DNA of 64,000 nt from positions 30,548 to 94,547 of the forward strand of contig NZ_APNK01000012.1 in the NCBI RefSeq assembly GCF_000732535.1. Reading direction: 5' to 3'. Positions 34,695-44,662 of the stretch are shown here, one piece after another; position 1 is the stretch's first letter, and every line of letters starts with the position of its first letter. The notes beneath the pieces were generated by a model that was not told where the DNA came from, ran no database searches, and saw nothing but the letters and a program-made list of their open reading frames with translations. The translations under genes were made by a program, and so were the position numbers. This stretch comes from Salinisphaera hydrothermalis C41B8. GTDB lineage: Bacteria > Pseudomonadota > Gammaproteobacteria > Nevskiales > Salinisphaeraceae.

Positions 34695-35582
34695 ATGGCC
34701 GAGCTAAAAACGCCGGGCGCTAATAGCCTGGCGGGCAAAACATTGTTCATCACCGGCGCCTCGCGCGGCATCGGGCTGGCGATCGCCAAGCGCGCCGCCG
34801 CGGACGGTGCCAACATCGCGATTGCCGCCAAGACCGATCAGCCGCACCCGAAACTCCCGGGCACGATCCATACCGCCGCGGCCGAGGTCGAGGCGGCGGG
34901 CGGGCGCGCCCTGCCGCTGGTGTGCGACATTCGCGACGAAAACGCCGTCGAGGCGGCGGTGCGGCGCACGGCCGAGCATTTCGGCGGCATCGATATCTGC
35001 GTGAACAATGCCAGCGCGATCTCGCTGACCAAGACACCCGACACGCCGGCCAAGCGCTACGATCTGATGCACCAGATCAACGGCCGCGGCACGTTTCTGG
35101 TCAGCCAGGCCTGTATTCCGTATCTGAAACAGGCCGACAACCCCCATGTGCTCAACCTGTCGCCGCCGCTCGATCTGCAGCCCAAGTGGTTCGCGCCGCA
35201 CGTCGCCTATTCGATGGCGAAGTACAACATGAGCCTGTGCGTGCTGGGCATGGCCGAGGAATTCCGCGACGACGGCATCGCCTTCAACGCGCTCTGGCCG
35301 CGCACCGGCATCGCTACCGCCGCGATCGACCTGATCGGCGGCAAGGAATTGCGCGAGCATTGCCGTACGCCGGAGATCGTCTCCGACGCCGCGCATGTCA
35401 TCCTCACGCAGCCCGCGCGCGAATTTACCGGCCAGTTCTGCATGGACGATCGCGTGCTCGCCGACGCCGGCGTCACCGACTTCTCGGTCTATGCCGTCGA
35501 CCCAAGCCAGGAACTGTGGCCGGACTTCTTCGTGCCGGACGATCTGCCGCCGCCGCCCGGCTCGATGGGCAACACCAGCTGA
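34695..35582 (+). CDS. short-chain dehydrogenase (HSDL2-like)
   Basis: 295 residues. The N-terminal FITGASRGIGLAIAKRAAAD is the cofactor loop; IAAKTDQPHPKLPGTIHTAA is a stretch characteristic of the hydroxysteroid-dehydrogenase-like 2 group; NNASAISL and YSMAKYNMSL give the active-site Tyr and Lys. The conserved Ser position is less clear (LNLSPPLDL). It follows the other SDR by 31 bp with a GGAGGAG site. Lipid or ketone substrates are suggested by family only. Confidence 0.86.
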   Translation: MAELKTPGANSLAGKTLFITGASRGIGLAIAKRAAADGANIAIAAKTDQPHPKLPGTIHTAAAEVEAAGGRALPLVCDIRDENAVEAAVRRTAEHFGGIDICVNNASAISLTKTPDTPAKRYDLMHQINGRGTFLVSQACIPYLKQADNPHVLNLSPPLDLQPKWFAPHVAYSMAKYNMSLCVLGMAEEFRDDGIAFNALWPRTGIATAAIDLIGGKELREHCRTPEIVSDAAHVILTQPAREFTGQFCMDDRVLADAGVTDFSVYAVDPSQELWPDFFVPDDLPPPPGSMGNTS

Positions 35583-35589
35583 GGGAGTC

Positions 35590-37026
35590 TTACAACGCCG
35601 GCCGACGTCCGAGCACGTCGGCCGCAACCCCCTCGTAGCCGGCCGCGATCTCCAACAGCCCGCGCTCACCGCGCTGGCAGCCCAACAGCTGGATGCCCAT
35701 CGACCTTCCGCGATCATCGAAGCCGGCCGGCAGGGCGAGTGTGGGTCCGGCCGACAAGGAGCCAGGGATCACGATTTCCATCCAGCGATGATAGGTGTCC
35801 ATCGCCCGACCCGCGATGCGGTCGGGCCAGCAGCGATTGCGATCGAAAGCAAAGACTTGGGCACTGGGCAGCGCGATCGCATCGTACTCGTCGAACAGCC
35901 GGTTCAGCTCGGCGAACCAGGCGCTGCGCGTGACCTGGGCATGGTGGCCTTCGATGGCCGTACGGCCGAGTCCGGCGTCGATTTCCCACACGGCTTCGGG
36001 CTTGAGCGCGGCCCGTTTCTCGGGATCGCGGTACAGCATCTCGAACTTGCCAGCTACCAGGATCTGGCGCAGCACACACCAGGCTTGCCAGAGCCGATCC
36101 GGGTCGAAACGCGGCGTGCAAGGCTGGATCTCGCAGCCGGCCTCGGATAGCCGGGCCAACGCGCGCTCGCCGACCTCGAGCACGCCGGCCTCCAGCGGAT
36201 AATACCCATCCCAGTCGCCCAGCCAGGCGATGCGGCGCCCCTCGATATCACCCGACAGCGGCGCTGCCAATCCGGCCGGATCCTCGCGGATCGATAGCGG
36301 GGCGCGCGCGTCGGGCCCGGCCTGCGTCGCCAGCAGCGCGGCCAGATCGGCGGCCGAGCGGGCCATGGGGCCTTCCGTGCCCAGACTGGGCGAGAATACG
36401 TCCGGCACCGGCAGTGCCGGCACGCGGCCCGGCGACGGCCTGAGGCCGAAAACGTTGTTATAGGCCGCCGGATTGCGCAGCGAGCCCATCATGTCGCTGC
36501 CGTCGGCGATCGGCACCATGCGTGCGGCCAACGCGGCGGCCGCGCCGCCGGACGAGCCACCCGCCGTCAGCCTGGAATCGTAGGCGGAGCCGGTGGCGCC
36601 GAACACGCGGTTGTAGGTCTGGGAGCCCAAGCCAAACTCGGGCGTATTGGTCTTGCCAATGAAAATCGCGCCCGCCGCGCGCAAACGCGAGACCATGAGA
36701 TTGTCCGCATGGGGGACATGATCGGCAAACAGCGGCGAGCCGAAGGTGGTGGTCAGCCCGGCCGTGGTCGACAGATCCTTGATCGCCATCGGCAGGCCAT
36801 CCAGCCAGCCGCGGCGCGGCTTGCCGGCCGCCCAGGCCCGATCGCGTGCCGCGGCCTCGGCCAGCAGCTGATCGGCCGGGCGACGCGACACGATGGCGTT
36901 GAGTCGGTCGTTGACCGCATCGATGCGTTCCAGAAAACACTGCATCAGCGCCTCGGCGCCAATTCGCCGCTCGTCCAGCGCTCGGGACAGTGTGCAGGCA
37001 TCGGCGTCGATCCAGTCGTCTTTCAT
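35590..37026 (-). CDS. amidase signature enzyme
   Basis: 478 residues from the ATG at 37026. The Ser-cisSer-Lys triad is visible: Lys in GLPMAIKDLS, the Ser-rich loop LTAGGSSGGAAAAL, and the nucleophile region between. IFIGKTNTPEFG is another family mark. It would hydrolyse an amide in the cytoplasm; no GatA partners are nearby. It ends 7 bp from the convergent SDR gene, and its 3' end holds a perfect 9-bp hairpin (GGCCGACGT 35600-35608 with ACGTCGGCC 35615-35623) that may help end one or both transcripts. Confidence 0.88.
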   Translation of the reverse strand: MKDDWIDADACTLSRALDERRIGAEALMQCFLERIDAVNDRLNAIVSRRPADQLLAEAAARDRAWAAGKPRRGWLDGLPMAIKDLSTTAGLTTTFGSPLFADHVPHADNLMVSRLRAAGAIFIGKTNTPEFGLGSQTYNRVFGATGSAYDSRLTAGGSSGGAAAALAARMVPIADGSDMMGSLRNPAAYNNVFGLRPSPGRVPALPVPDVFSPSLGTEGPMARSAADLAALLATQAGPDARAPLSIREDPAGLAAPLSGDIEGRRIAWLGDWDGYYPLEAGVLEVGERALARLSEAGCEIQPCTPRFDPDRLWQAWCVLRQILVAGKFEMLYRDPEKRAALKPEAVWEIDAGLGRTAIEGHHAQVTRSAWFAELNRLFDEYDAIALPSAQVFAFDRNRCWPDRIAGRAMDTYHRWMEIVIPGSLSAGPTLALPAGFDDRGRSMGIQLLGCQRGERGLLEIAAGYEGVAADVLGRRPAL

Positions 37027-37163
37027 CGTATCCGGCGGTCGCAGCACCCGTCGTTCAGACTGCCGCACAGAGGACGCCCGTGCATCCCGGTGACCGCGGG
37101 CGGATGGTGATTTATCCTCTCCGGTCATCCGCAACCCCCGCTCACGGGCCCAGGCATCGAACC

Positions 37164-37652
37164 ATGGCCAAGCGCGACTACATCACTCGGGAAGGCTGGC
37201 AGGCGCTGGCCGACGAGCTGGATTATCTCTGGCGCGAGAAACGCCCGTTCGTGGTGCGCAAGCTGGCCGATGCCGCGGCCGAGGGCGATCGCTCGGAGAA
37301 CGCCGAGTACATCTATCGCAAGAAGGAACTGCGCGAGATCGATCGGCGCGTGCGCTACCTCGGCAAGCGCGTCGACGAGCTGACCGCGGTCGATCCGCGG
37401 ACCGACAACCCCGACCAGGTCTTTTTCGGGGCCTGGGTCGACGTGGTCGATGCCGACGATTCCCGGCATTGCTACCGGATCGTCGGCGCCGACGAAACCG
37501 ATGCGGCGTCCGGCGCGATCAGCCTGCATTCGCCGGTGGCGCGCGCGCTACTGGGCAAGCGCACCGGCGACGTGGTCGATGTGACGCTGCCCGCATCGCG
37601 CCGCGAACTGGAGATCGAGGCGATCCACTACACCCGGCCAAACCGCAACTGA
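37164..37652 (+). CDS. greB: transcription elongation factor GreB
   Basis: 162 residues. N-terminal coiled coil with YITREGWQALADELDYLWREKRP and GDRSENAEYIYRKKELREIDRR, whose acidic tip (Asp-Glu) works at the RNA polymerase active site; C-terminal FKBP-like domain with SLHSPVARALLGKRTGDVVDV. KRDYITREG and the Arg-rich YLGKRVDEL stretch favour GreB over GreA. It rescues backtracked polymerase by transcript cleavage. The start at 37164 gives the standard N-terminus. Confidence 0.93.
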   Translation: MAKRDYITREGWQALADELDYLWREKRPFVVRKLADAAAEGDRSENAEYIYRKKELREIDRRVRYLGKRVDELTAVDPRTDNPDQVFFGAWVDVVDADDSRHCYRIVGADETDAASGAISLHSPVARALLGKRTGDVVDVTLPASRRELEIEAIHYTRPNRN

Positions 37653-37707
37653 CCGAATCGCCCGCTCGCGGGCGCGAATTGCTGGACTGTGCAACAATCC
37701 GCGCCCT

Positions 37708-38967
37708 ATGCGTGGTTTTTTGATACCGGCCCCCGACAGCCCCCTGCGCGACCGCGCCTTTCGCAAGCTGCTGGTTTGTCGCTTTGCGGCCGCGACCGTC
37801 AACCAGATCCAGTCGGTCGTGGTAGGCTGGCAGCTGTTCACGATGACCCACGACCCGCTCACCCTGGGCTGGGTGGGGCTCGCCCAGTTTCTGCCTATGG
37901 CGGCGCTGGTGCTGCCGGCGGGCGATATTGCCGATCGCGTCTCGCGCAAGCTGCTGGTGACCGTGAGTTGCCTGCTGGTCGCGGTGGCCGGCGTGCTGTT
38001 CCTGATGCTCACGCTGTCCGGCACGCAATCGCCGCTCGGGTTCTATGGTGTCCTGGTGCTGTTCGGCGTCGCCCGGGCGTTTTCCGGGCCGAGCTTTTCG
38101 TCGCTGTTGCCGCAGGTCGTCGGTGAAGATCGACTCCCCAAGGCAATCGCCCTGAGTTCGTCGGTATTCCAGGTCGCGATCATTGGCGGTCCGGCACTGG
38201 GTGGGGCGGTGTATCTGGCCGGCCCAGCGATCGCCTACGGCTTGTGCACCGCGTTATCGCTGGTCGCGGCGATCGCGGCTGCGAGTATTACGCGGCCATT
38301 GCCGGCTCAGGCCGATACGACCCAGCAGAGCGCATTCGAGCGCTTCACGGCCGGCATCGTCTATGTCCGCACGCGCCCGATCATCCTCGGCGCGATCTCG
38401 CTGGATCTGTTCGCGGTGTTGCTGGGCGGCGCGACGGCCCTGCTCCCGGTCTATGCCCATTCGATTTTGCACACCGGCCCGGCCGGGCTCGGCGCGCTGC
38501 GCAGCGCGGTAGCGATCGGCGCGTTTCTGATGGGTATTTATCTGGGGCGGGTATCGCTGAACCGGCGCGCCGGGCCGGTGATGTTCGCCGCCGTGGCGAT
38601 TTTCGGTATCGGCACGATCGTGTTCGGGCTGTCGACGAACTTCATCCTGTCGTTCGCGGCGCTGGCGACAATGGGCGCGGCCGACATGATCAGCGTGTTC
38701 GTGCGCTCCACGCTGATCCAGCTGGCCACGCCGGATGCCATGCGCGGCCGCGTGAACGCGGTGAACATGCTGTTCATCGGCGCGTCCAACGAGCTGGGCG
38801 AATTCGAATCCGGCGTCACGGCCGGCATCTTCGGCACCGTACCCGCGGTGGTACTCGGCGGCATCGGGACCCTGGCCGTGGTCGGCGCCTGGATGTGGAT
38901 GTTCCCTGCCCTGCGCCGCGTCGACCGGCTCGAGGATGTCGGGCGGCGGCCCGCCGCATCCGCCTAG
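37708..38967 (+). CDS. MFS exporter (EntS-like, MFS_3)
   Basis: 419 residues with about eleven to twelve membrane segments. N-terminal FRKLLVCRFAAATVNQIQSVVVGWQLF and LPAGDIADRVSRKLLV match the MFS_3 group containing EntS enterobactin exporters; the C-terminal GAADMISVFVRSTLIQLATPDAMRGRVNAVN is the group's best-conserved part. The substrate is unknown; no siderophore genes are adjacent. It is 56 bp after greB and ends 5 bp from the convergent aaeA. Confidence 0.85.
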   Translation: MRGFLIPAPDSPLRDRAFRKLLVCRFAAATVNQIQSVVVGWQLFTMTHDPLTLGWVGLAQFLPMAALVLPAGDIADRVSRKLLVTVSCLLVAVAGVLFLMLTLSGTQSPLGFYGVLVLFGVARAFSGPSFSSLLPQVVGEDRLPKAIALSSSVFQVAIIGGPALGGAVYLAGPAIAYGLCTALSLVAAIAAASITRPLPAQADTTQQSAFERFTAGIVYVRTRPIILGAISLDLFAVLLGGATALLPVYAHSILHTGPAGLGALRSAVAIGAFLMGIYLGRVSLNRRAGPVMFAAVAIFGIGTIVFGLSTNFILSFAALATMGAADMISVFVRSTLIQLATPDAMRGRVNAVNMLFIGASNELGEFESGVTAGIFGTVPAVVLGGIGTLAVVGAWMWMFPALRRVDRLEDVGRRPAASA

Positions 38968-38971
38968 GCGC

Positions 38972-39988
38972 TCAGTCGTGAGTCCTGTGGGCTGACAACT
39001 GGCCGGCTGACGAGGCGCTCTGCCCCGAGTCGTCGAACTGGCCGGCCCGTGCCGGCGACCAGCGCAGATTGCCCTTGTGCGCCGAGGCATCGTAGCCGTT
39101 GTCTTTGTCTGCATTGGGGTGCACATGCACGGTGGCCGTCAGGCCCACCGACAACGGCAACTTCTGCGGCGCCCGGTCGAACGCGATGGTTACTGGTACG
39201 CGCTGGGCGAGACGAACCCACTGAAAAGTCGGGTCGACGTTCGGCAGATTACGTTCGCCCTTGGCGTTGTTGGGAATCGCGATGCCGCGCCCGATGCTGG
39301 CGACATGGCCTTTGAAGTGCTTGTCGCCGTCCATCAGCACGATCTCGGCCGGGTCGCCCACGGCAATCTTGGACAGCTTGGTTTCTTCGAAATAAGCCGT
39401 CACCCGGAAGGTCTCGGCATCGACCAGGGTCATCGCCGGCGACCCCTGGGTCGCGTAATCCCCCTGATCCAGCAGCAGATGCGTGACGTAGCCGTTGACC
39501 GGCGAACGCACGGTCGCCCATTCAAGGTTCTGCTTGGCCTGGGCTAGCTGCGCCTTGTACTGGGCGACCGACGCCCGGTCGCGTTGCTCGGCCGACTGGG
39601 CCTGCTGCAGGTTCTGGGTCGAGACCCCGCCCGGCGGCAAGCGCTCGAGCCGACGCGCGTTGCGCGCCGAGTACGCCAGCGAGGCCTTGGCGGCCAGGAG
39701 ATTGGCCTTGGCCTCGGCCACGTTGTGCTTGTAGCGGATCGGCTGGATCTTGAACAACAGATCGCCCTTATGTACGTAGCTGTCGTCGGCCACGGCCACG
39801 TCGGTCACGGTGCCGGAGACTTCCGGCGCGATATTGATCACGTCAGCCTGCACGCGTGCATCACGGGTCCATGGCGCATAGACGTAGTGCTGCCAGGCGA
39901 ACCATCCGAGCACCCCCGCAATCGCCACGATCACCAGCGTGGCCGCCACCCGCGCCGTCGTTTTCAGAATATTCTTCGCATTGGCCAT
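38972..39988 (-). CDS. aaeA: HlyD/AaeA-family efflux periplasmic adaptor
   Basis: 338 residues. One N-terminal membrane anchor (VAATLVIVAIAGVLGWFAW), then a lipoyl half-domain (APEVSGTVTDVAVADDSYVHKGDLLF), a coiled-coil hairpin with many Ala/Gln, the second lipoyl half (TVRSPVNGYVTHLLLDQGDY) and a beta-barrel. It would link the AaeB pump to the outer membrane. ATG at 39988; the codon one step earlier is TTG. The C-terminal ~35 residues are polar and look like an extension. Last gene of aaeB-aaeX-aaeA. Confidence 0.88.
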   Translation of the reverse strand: MANAKNILKTTARVAATLVIVAIAGVLGWFAWQHYVYAPWTRDARVQADVINIAPEVSGTVTDVAVADDSYVHKGDLLFKIQPIRYKHNVAEAKANLLAAKASLAYSARNARRLERLPPGGVSTQNLQQAQSAEQRDRASVAQYKAQLAQAKQNLEWATVRSPVNGYVTHLLLDQGDYATQGSPAMTLVDAETFRVTAYFEETKLSKIAVGDPAEIVLMDGDKHFKGHVASIGRGIAIPNNAKGERNLPNVDPTFQWVRLAQRVPVTIAFDRAPQKLPLSVGLTATVHVHPNADKDNGYDASAHKGNLRWSPARAGQFDDSGQSASSAGQLSAHRTHD

Positions 39989-40016
39989 CAATTCACCAGA
40001 ACTTCACAAATCACGC

Positions 40017-40220
40017 TCAGGGGCCGAACCAGATCAAAAGGCAGGACAACAGGATGACGAAGACTGCCGCGCCCGCCAGGGCCGGATGCCAGAACAGGCG
40101 ATAAAGATGCAGGCGCTGTGCGACCCAGCGCAGCATGAAATACACCACACCGGTCGCCGCCAGGAAACCGAGGAAGACCGGCAGGTAAATACCGCCGATA
40201 GTGATCGTTTCAGGTAGCAC
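40017..40220 (-). CDS. aaeX: DUF1656 small membrane protein AaeX
   Basis: 67 residues with two membrane segments: ITIGGIYLPVFLGFLAATGV and HPALAGAAVFVILLSCLLIW. The conserved I-GGIYLP motif of DUF1656 is present. It overlaps the end of aaeB by 11 bp and precedes aaeA by 28 bp. Its function in AaeAB-type efflux is not established. Confidence 0.9.
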   Translation of the reverse strand: MLPETITIGGIYLPVFLGFLAATGVVYFMLRWVAQRLHLYRLFWHPALAGAAVFVILLSCLLIWFGP

Positions 40221-42327
40221 GATCCGCTTCCCCCAGGCGAATGCGTTGACCGTCGGTATTCTCGCGCGCCTGCCCGTAATCGGCCAGCGCGGCCGCCATC
40301 AACTCCGCCGAAACCGACGCACGCACGCCATAACGCATACGCTTGCGCGGCGAAAAGGTGAGGGCTTCATCCAGCAGGCGCCGGGCCAGCCGGTTGGCTT
40401 CGATTTGCATATCGAACACCTTCGCTACCCGCGGATAACCGCGTTTGAACATCGATTCGAGCCCGGCGAGCGTATCGTGGATAGCGGCCCGCGTACTGTC
40501 GCTGAAGCCGGCACGGTCAGCCAGCACTCGCAGCGACCGGGCCTCGACGCCCATGTTCACGGCCGCGAAGGCGGCCTGACGAGCGGAAACGTGAAATTCG
40601 CCCCGGTCCGCGGCGACCGGCAGTTTGACCAGCCGATCGTAAACTCGAGTCTCGAAGCGTTCGCGCGGCTCGGCAAACCCGGCGGCCAGCTCGCCGAAAA
40701 TACCGGCCAGGCGATCACGCAGCAGTTGTCGCGGGTTGACCGGCAAGACCAAGGCAAACGCCACGAGCGCGAGGATCACCGCCAGTTCCGCGCCTAGGAA
40801 CGTTTCCAGGAAACTCACGAATGTCTGCCGGCTGCCGTCGTTGGCCGGATGCACGAACAGCGCGAACTGCACCAGAGCGACGCGGCCGATGAGCGCCGTC
40901 GATGGATTCACCATGGCCAGCCCGGCGACGAAGACACAAGGCAACAGGACCAGCATCAACATGGCGAAGCTGGTCGCCTGCGGCAGGAATACGAAATTCA
41001 CGAAGAAAGCGGCCACGCCTGCCACCAGCCCGCCGATGCCGAACCCGCGCGCCCCGCCGGCCGGGTCGTCCATCAGCGCGAACAATGTCGTCAGGACCGA
41101 CAACAGCACCATGGTGCCCGCCAGCGCGGGGTCGTCGTGCGTGGCCCAGATCGCCGCGCCGGACCCCATCGCCGCCGCCGCCCGGATCGTGACCTTGACC
41201 GATTCCCCGATCGGGTTGGCGGTGGAGAACTCGCTGCGACGCGAGGCGGTGCGTGCCCCGGCCCCGCGTTCGGCGATCAGCATGCCGTGCTTGATCACCG
41301 CCGCCCGCATACGATTGGCCATGTCCAAGGCGCGACTGAGCACGACCCAGTCCACCAGCGAACGGGCACGGTTGCCTTCCTGGCCGCCCAGGCGCGCCTC
41401 GGACAGGACATCGTTGTAAGCCTCGCCGAAGGCGTGCTTGATCTCGCGCGTATTCCCCGGATCGGTCTCCAGCAGTTCGGCCGCATGATCGAGCGCTCGA
41501 AGCGGGCCACGGTCCACCGACGACCCGAGTTTGCCGAGATATACCTGCAACGAGGCCATGGCGCTCACGATCGAGAGCAGTTCGTAATCAAGCCGGCGCG
41601 CGAGCCGGTTGTATTCGGCGAAACCGGGCGCATCGAAGCGCGCATACTGACGCGTCTGCTCCAGCGTGAGTGTCTTTTCCACCAGCGCATGCAACTGGGG
41701 GTGCGGGGTATTCGGATCGGTATCGCCGTCGAGTTCGTCCGGTGATCGGTCAAGCACACGGAACTGATGCCCGATCGCCTTGAGCGCGTCCACGCGCGCC
41801 TGAAAATACTTCCGCGCCGTGACGCTTGGCGCGAGAACCACGCTCACGAACGCCGCCACGACCGCCGCCAGCGCGGTTTCCGACGATCGCGCCACGGCCA
41901 CCGAAAACACCGTCGTGGGGTCCGACATCGCACGGACACCGATGATCACGGCCACGTAGCCCGCCAGCACGAAGCCGTACGACATGTTGTTCCGGAACAG
42001 GCTGGCACAGAACACCATCGCCGAAACCCAGGCGATGAGCGCGATCGAGAACAGCGTATAGCTCTGGGCGAACAAGGCGATCAACAGGATCGCGACACAG
42101 GCGGCCACAAACGTGCCCGCCAGACGCGCAAACCCGCGCACCACCAGAAAGCCCGGCAGCGGCTGGATGAGAATCGCTACGTTGATGAACGCCCAGTAGG
42201 CGTTATCGAGTTCGAGATAGAACGCGAGCCACAGAGAAAGCGCCACCGATACGCAACAGCGTATGGCGAAGGACACGTTTTCTCCGCTGGGCGCGAACAG
42301 CCAGGCCAGGCGCGACATGGGCCCCAT
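40210..42327 (-). CDS. aaeB: FUSC/AaeB-family aromatic acid efflux pump
   Basis: 705 residues, two repeats of a membrane bundle plus cytoplasmic domain. The N-terminal repeat has WLAFYLELDNAYWAFINVAI and GFARLAGTFVA; the second has a similar run near the middle (ATHDDPALAGTMVLLSVLTT). AaeB exports aromatic carboxylates such as 4-hydroxybenzoate. Here aaeB comes first and aaeA last, unlike the X-A-B order of Escherichia coli. Two in-frame starts (42327, 42318) are both possible; neither has a strong ribosome-binding site. Confidence 0.88.
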   Translation of the reverse strand: MGPMSRLAWLFAPSGENVSFAIRCCVSVALSLWLAFYLELDNAYWAFINVAILIQPLPGFLVVRGFARLAGTFVAACVAILLIALFAQSYTLFSIALIAWVSAMVFCASLFRNNMSYGFVLAGYVAVIIGVRAMSDPTTVFSVAVARSSETALAAVVAAFVSVVLAPSVTARKYFQARVDALKAIGHQFRVLDRSPDELDGDTDPNTPHPQLHALVEKTLTLEQTRQYARFDAPGFAEYNRLARRLDYELLSIVSAMASLQVYLGKLGSSVDRGPLRALDHAAELLETDPGNTREIKHAFGEAYNDVLSEARLGGQEGNRARSLVDWVVLSRALDMANRMRAAVIKHGMLIAERGAGARTASRRSEFSTANPIGESVKVTIRAAAAMGSGAAIWATHDDPALAGTMVLLSVLTTLFALMDDPAGGARGFGIGGLVAGVAAFFVNFVFLPQATSFAMLMLVLLPCVFVAGLAMVNPSTALIGRVALVQFALFVHPANDGSRQTFVSFLETFLGAELAVILALVAFALVLPVNPRQLLRDRLAGIFGELAAGFAEPRERFETRVYDRLVKLPVAADRGEFHVSARQAAFAAVNMGVEARSLRVLADRAGFSDSTRAAIHDTLAGLESMFKRGYPRVAKVFDMQIEANRLARRLLDEALTFSPRKRMRYGVRASVSAELMAAALADYGQARENTDGQRIRLGEADRAT

Positions 42328-42484
42328 TATCCGTTGCACAATGCAATTGGGCCACCCCAAACTTCGTGTGCCCGGCATTCATGCGGGTCAAACGGTCGGC
42401 CCGCCATGGCGCCGGTCGAGACTCCGCGCTGCCGAAAGCGGCAGTTCAGCAATCCGGCAGCGCCGCAGCGTACCCTTATCACGC

Positions 42485-42519
42485 AAAAAATACCGGCCGG
42501 CGGTGGCGCCGCCGGCCGG
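42485..42519 (-). terminator. rho-independent terminator downstream of the thiolase
   Basis: A perfect 11-bp GC stem (CCGGCCGGCGG 42493-42503 with CCGCCGGCCGG 42509-42519, five-base loop) is followed on the minus strand by TATTTTTT. It lies 183 bp beyond the thiolase stop and upstream of aaeB, so it separates the two units. The remaining part of this 374-bp gap shows no gene. Confidence 0.85.
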
Positions 42520-42701
42520 AAGCCGCGATTACGCCGGTGACGATGGGAAGAGAAGCGCGAGCGCATTGGAGGAGAACAACACGACGCAGAATCACCGGCG
42601 CAATACTGTAAAAGCAAGGTCGATGCCAACCCGTGATTGGGCTTGCAGGCTGGCATTCTCAGACCTTTGATTCGAATCGATTTATTCGGAATTCTCGTTG
42701 T

Positions 42702-43886
42702 TCAAAAACGTTCCACGGCCAACGCCACGCCCTGTCCGCCGCCGACACATAGCGTTGCCAGGCCACGGTGCGCTTCGCGCTTGCCCATTTCATGCAGCAG
42801 CGTGACCAGAATACGGCATCCCGACGCACCAATCGGGTGCCCTAGCGCGATCGCCCCACCGTTGACGTTGACCTTGTCGAGCGGCCATTCCATCTGTCGA
42901 TTCACGGCAATCGCCTGTGCCGCAAACGCTTCATTGGCCTCGACCAGATCAAGATCGTCGATCGTCCAACCGGCACGGCGCAGACAGGCCTGACTGGCCG
43001 GCACCGGACCAATGCCCATCAGCGCCGGAGCCACACCGACGGTCGCATGGGCCGCGATCCGCGCCAGCGGGGTCAGTCCGAGCTCTCGACAACGCGCCTC
43101 GGTGGTGACCACGACCACCGCGGCGCCGTCGTTCAGCCCGGAGGCGTTGCCCGCCGTGACCGCACCGTCACGCACGAACGACGGATCGAGCCGCGCCAGG
43201 CTTTCGGCGGTCACCCCGGGGCGCGGCCCCTCGTCGCGCGCGAATGCGATCGCATCCCCGGCCTTCTGCGGCACTTCGAGCGGCAGGATCTCGTCCTCAA
43301 AGCGCCCGTGCTTGCCGGCTTCTTCCGCACGCTGCTGCGACGAGGCGGCGAACTCGTCTTGTTCGGCGCGCGAGATCCGATACTTTTGGGCCACATTCTC
43401 CGCGGTACGGCCCATATGGTAGTCATGGAACGCGTCCCAAAGGCCGTCGTGGATCATGCTGTCTTGCAGCGTCCAATCGCCGAGCCGGCGACCGCGACGC
43501 GACTCCGGCAGCAGGTGCGGCGCCTGACTCATCGATTCCTGCCCGCCCGCGATGACGACGCGCGCGTCGCCGAGCGCCACAGCTCGAGCCGCTTCAATCA
43601 CGGCGGATAAACCACTGCCACAGACGCGGTTGAGTGTCGTGGCCGGCACTCGTTCGGGAAGTCCGGCCCCCAATGCCGATTGACGGGCCGGATTCTGACC
43701 GCATCCAGCCGTCAATACCTGACCAAGTACGACATCGTCGACGACGTCGGGATTAATCTGATGGCGGGCTAGCGTATCCCGAATGAGAGCCGCCCCCATA
43801 GCACTGGCCGACAGCCCGGCCAGCGTACCGGACAACCGGCCGATGGCCGTTCGCTGCGCCGCCGCGATCACCACATCATGCGCCAT
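42702..43886 (-). CDS. acetyl-CoA C-acyltransferase (thiolase)
   Basis: 394 residues. Nucleophile Cys is in [15 protein letters not shown], the catalytic His in [16 protein letters not shown] and the second Cys in [22 protein letters not shown] is another family mark. The length and sequence match acetoacetyl-CoA thiolases of the PhaA/AtoB type, which condense or cleave acetyl-CoA units. ATG 43886 has GAGGAATT upstream. No other fatty-acid or polyhydroxyalkanoate gene is adjacent, so direction of flux is unknown. Confidence 0.92.
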   Translation of the reverse strand: MAHDVVIAAAQRTAIGRLSGTLAGLSASAMGAALIRDTLARHQINPDVVDDVVLGQVLTAGCGQNPARQSALGAGLPERVPATTLNRVCGSGLSAVIEAARAVALGDARVVIAGGQESMSQAPHLLPESRRGRRLGDWTLQDSMIHDGLWDAFHDYHMGRTAENVAQKYRISRAEQDEFAASSQQRAEEAGKHGRFEDEILPLEVPQKAGDAIAFARDEGPRPGVTAESLARLDPSFVRDGAVTAGNASGLNDGAAVVVVTTEARCRELGLTPLARIAAHATVGVAPALMGIGPVPASQACLRRAGWTIDDLDLVEANEAFAAQAIAVNRQMEWPLDKVNVNGGAIALGHPIGASGCRILVTLLHEMGKREAHRGLATLCVGGGQGVALAVERF

Positions 43887-44254
43887 GTCGAATTCCTCGA
43901 ACACCCAAATCCGGCATCGTAATGGTGCGGCGCAGCATCAGGCCAGCTTTCGCCGCACCGCGGCATGGCGCGCTCGTAATCGGGCGCGATGCACACCGCT
44001 TCCGGATGGCGTGCCACCGCGCGAACGTGCCTCGCGTCATGACGCGTGCAAGCAAAAGAGTCTTCGTAGGTTTGGCAGCAACGGCGCGCTACGAATCTCG
44101 ACGGTTCTGACAGCGATGGGCGGCAATTAAATGGCACGTCTCATCCGAAACGCCCAACAAGCGCGAGACCAAAATCGCGCCGTCGGGCCTTACCGCGCCC
44201 TGGTATCGCGCTGCAGCGCGAGGCCTTTCTACGACTTGCGCACCCACAGGAGAT
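43887..44254. other. gap without a supported gene
   Basis: This stretch upstream of the thiolase probably includes its promoter. Open frames here are short, arginine-rich and overlap on several strands, as expected by chance in GC-rich DNA. I see no RNA gene. It is the first part of an 845-bp gap that also holds a decayed repeat. Confidence 0.5.
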
Positions 44255-44440
44255 CACCCGCGCGCGGCGCCGGCTTTGCCGGTTCACCGGGAGGGGCATT
44301 TCGTCGGGAATGCGCACGTAGCCGATGACGGTAAAACGCTGCTTTGGCGGCACCGGAACCCGCGGGGCGCACCAACGCAGTGCGCCGGACACTCATCCGC
44401 GTCACACCTCACCGTCGCTGCGCCACAGGAAGGGAATACA
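44255..44440. repeat. degenerate internal fragment of the 504-bp element
   Basis: Matches the interior of the element at 11905-12072 in the same order: CACCCGC, GGCGCCGGCTTTGCCGGT, GCTTTGGCG, GCAGTGCGCCGGACAC, CCGTCGC and a GGGA..ATACA block. The 73-bp inverted ends are missing, and there are several indels. It looks like a decayed copy. No gene is seen in the flanking sequence up to the terminator at 44663. Confidence 0.65.
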
Positions 44441-44662
44441 GGCACGACGGCTCTGGGGTTGCACACGCTTCAGTCCCGGTCGCACGGTACAAAACGCGCT
44501 GCCGACCGTCGACTCAGAGCCACCGTACAATTCGCCTGATGCTCGCCAACGCGGTAGCGGCAACTTCCCTGATCGGCCGCGCATGAACGGCGCATCGACC
44601 CGTTCAGCCGTCCGGCGAAAGTCATCACCAAGCTGACATCAACCGGCCAATAGGCCATGAAT

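Noticed and set aside
33851..35582. The two SDR genes as a fused or duplicated gene
   Set aside because: They belong to different SDR subgroups, with separate starts and different cofactor loops; adjacency does not imply recent duplication.
37659..37674. Short GC hairpin after greB
   Set aside because: A 6-bp stem without a T-run is common by chance at this GC content.
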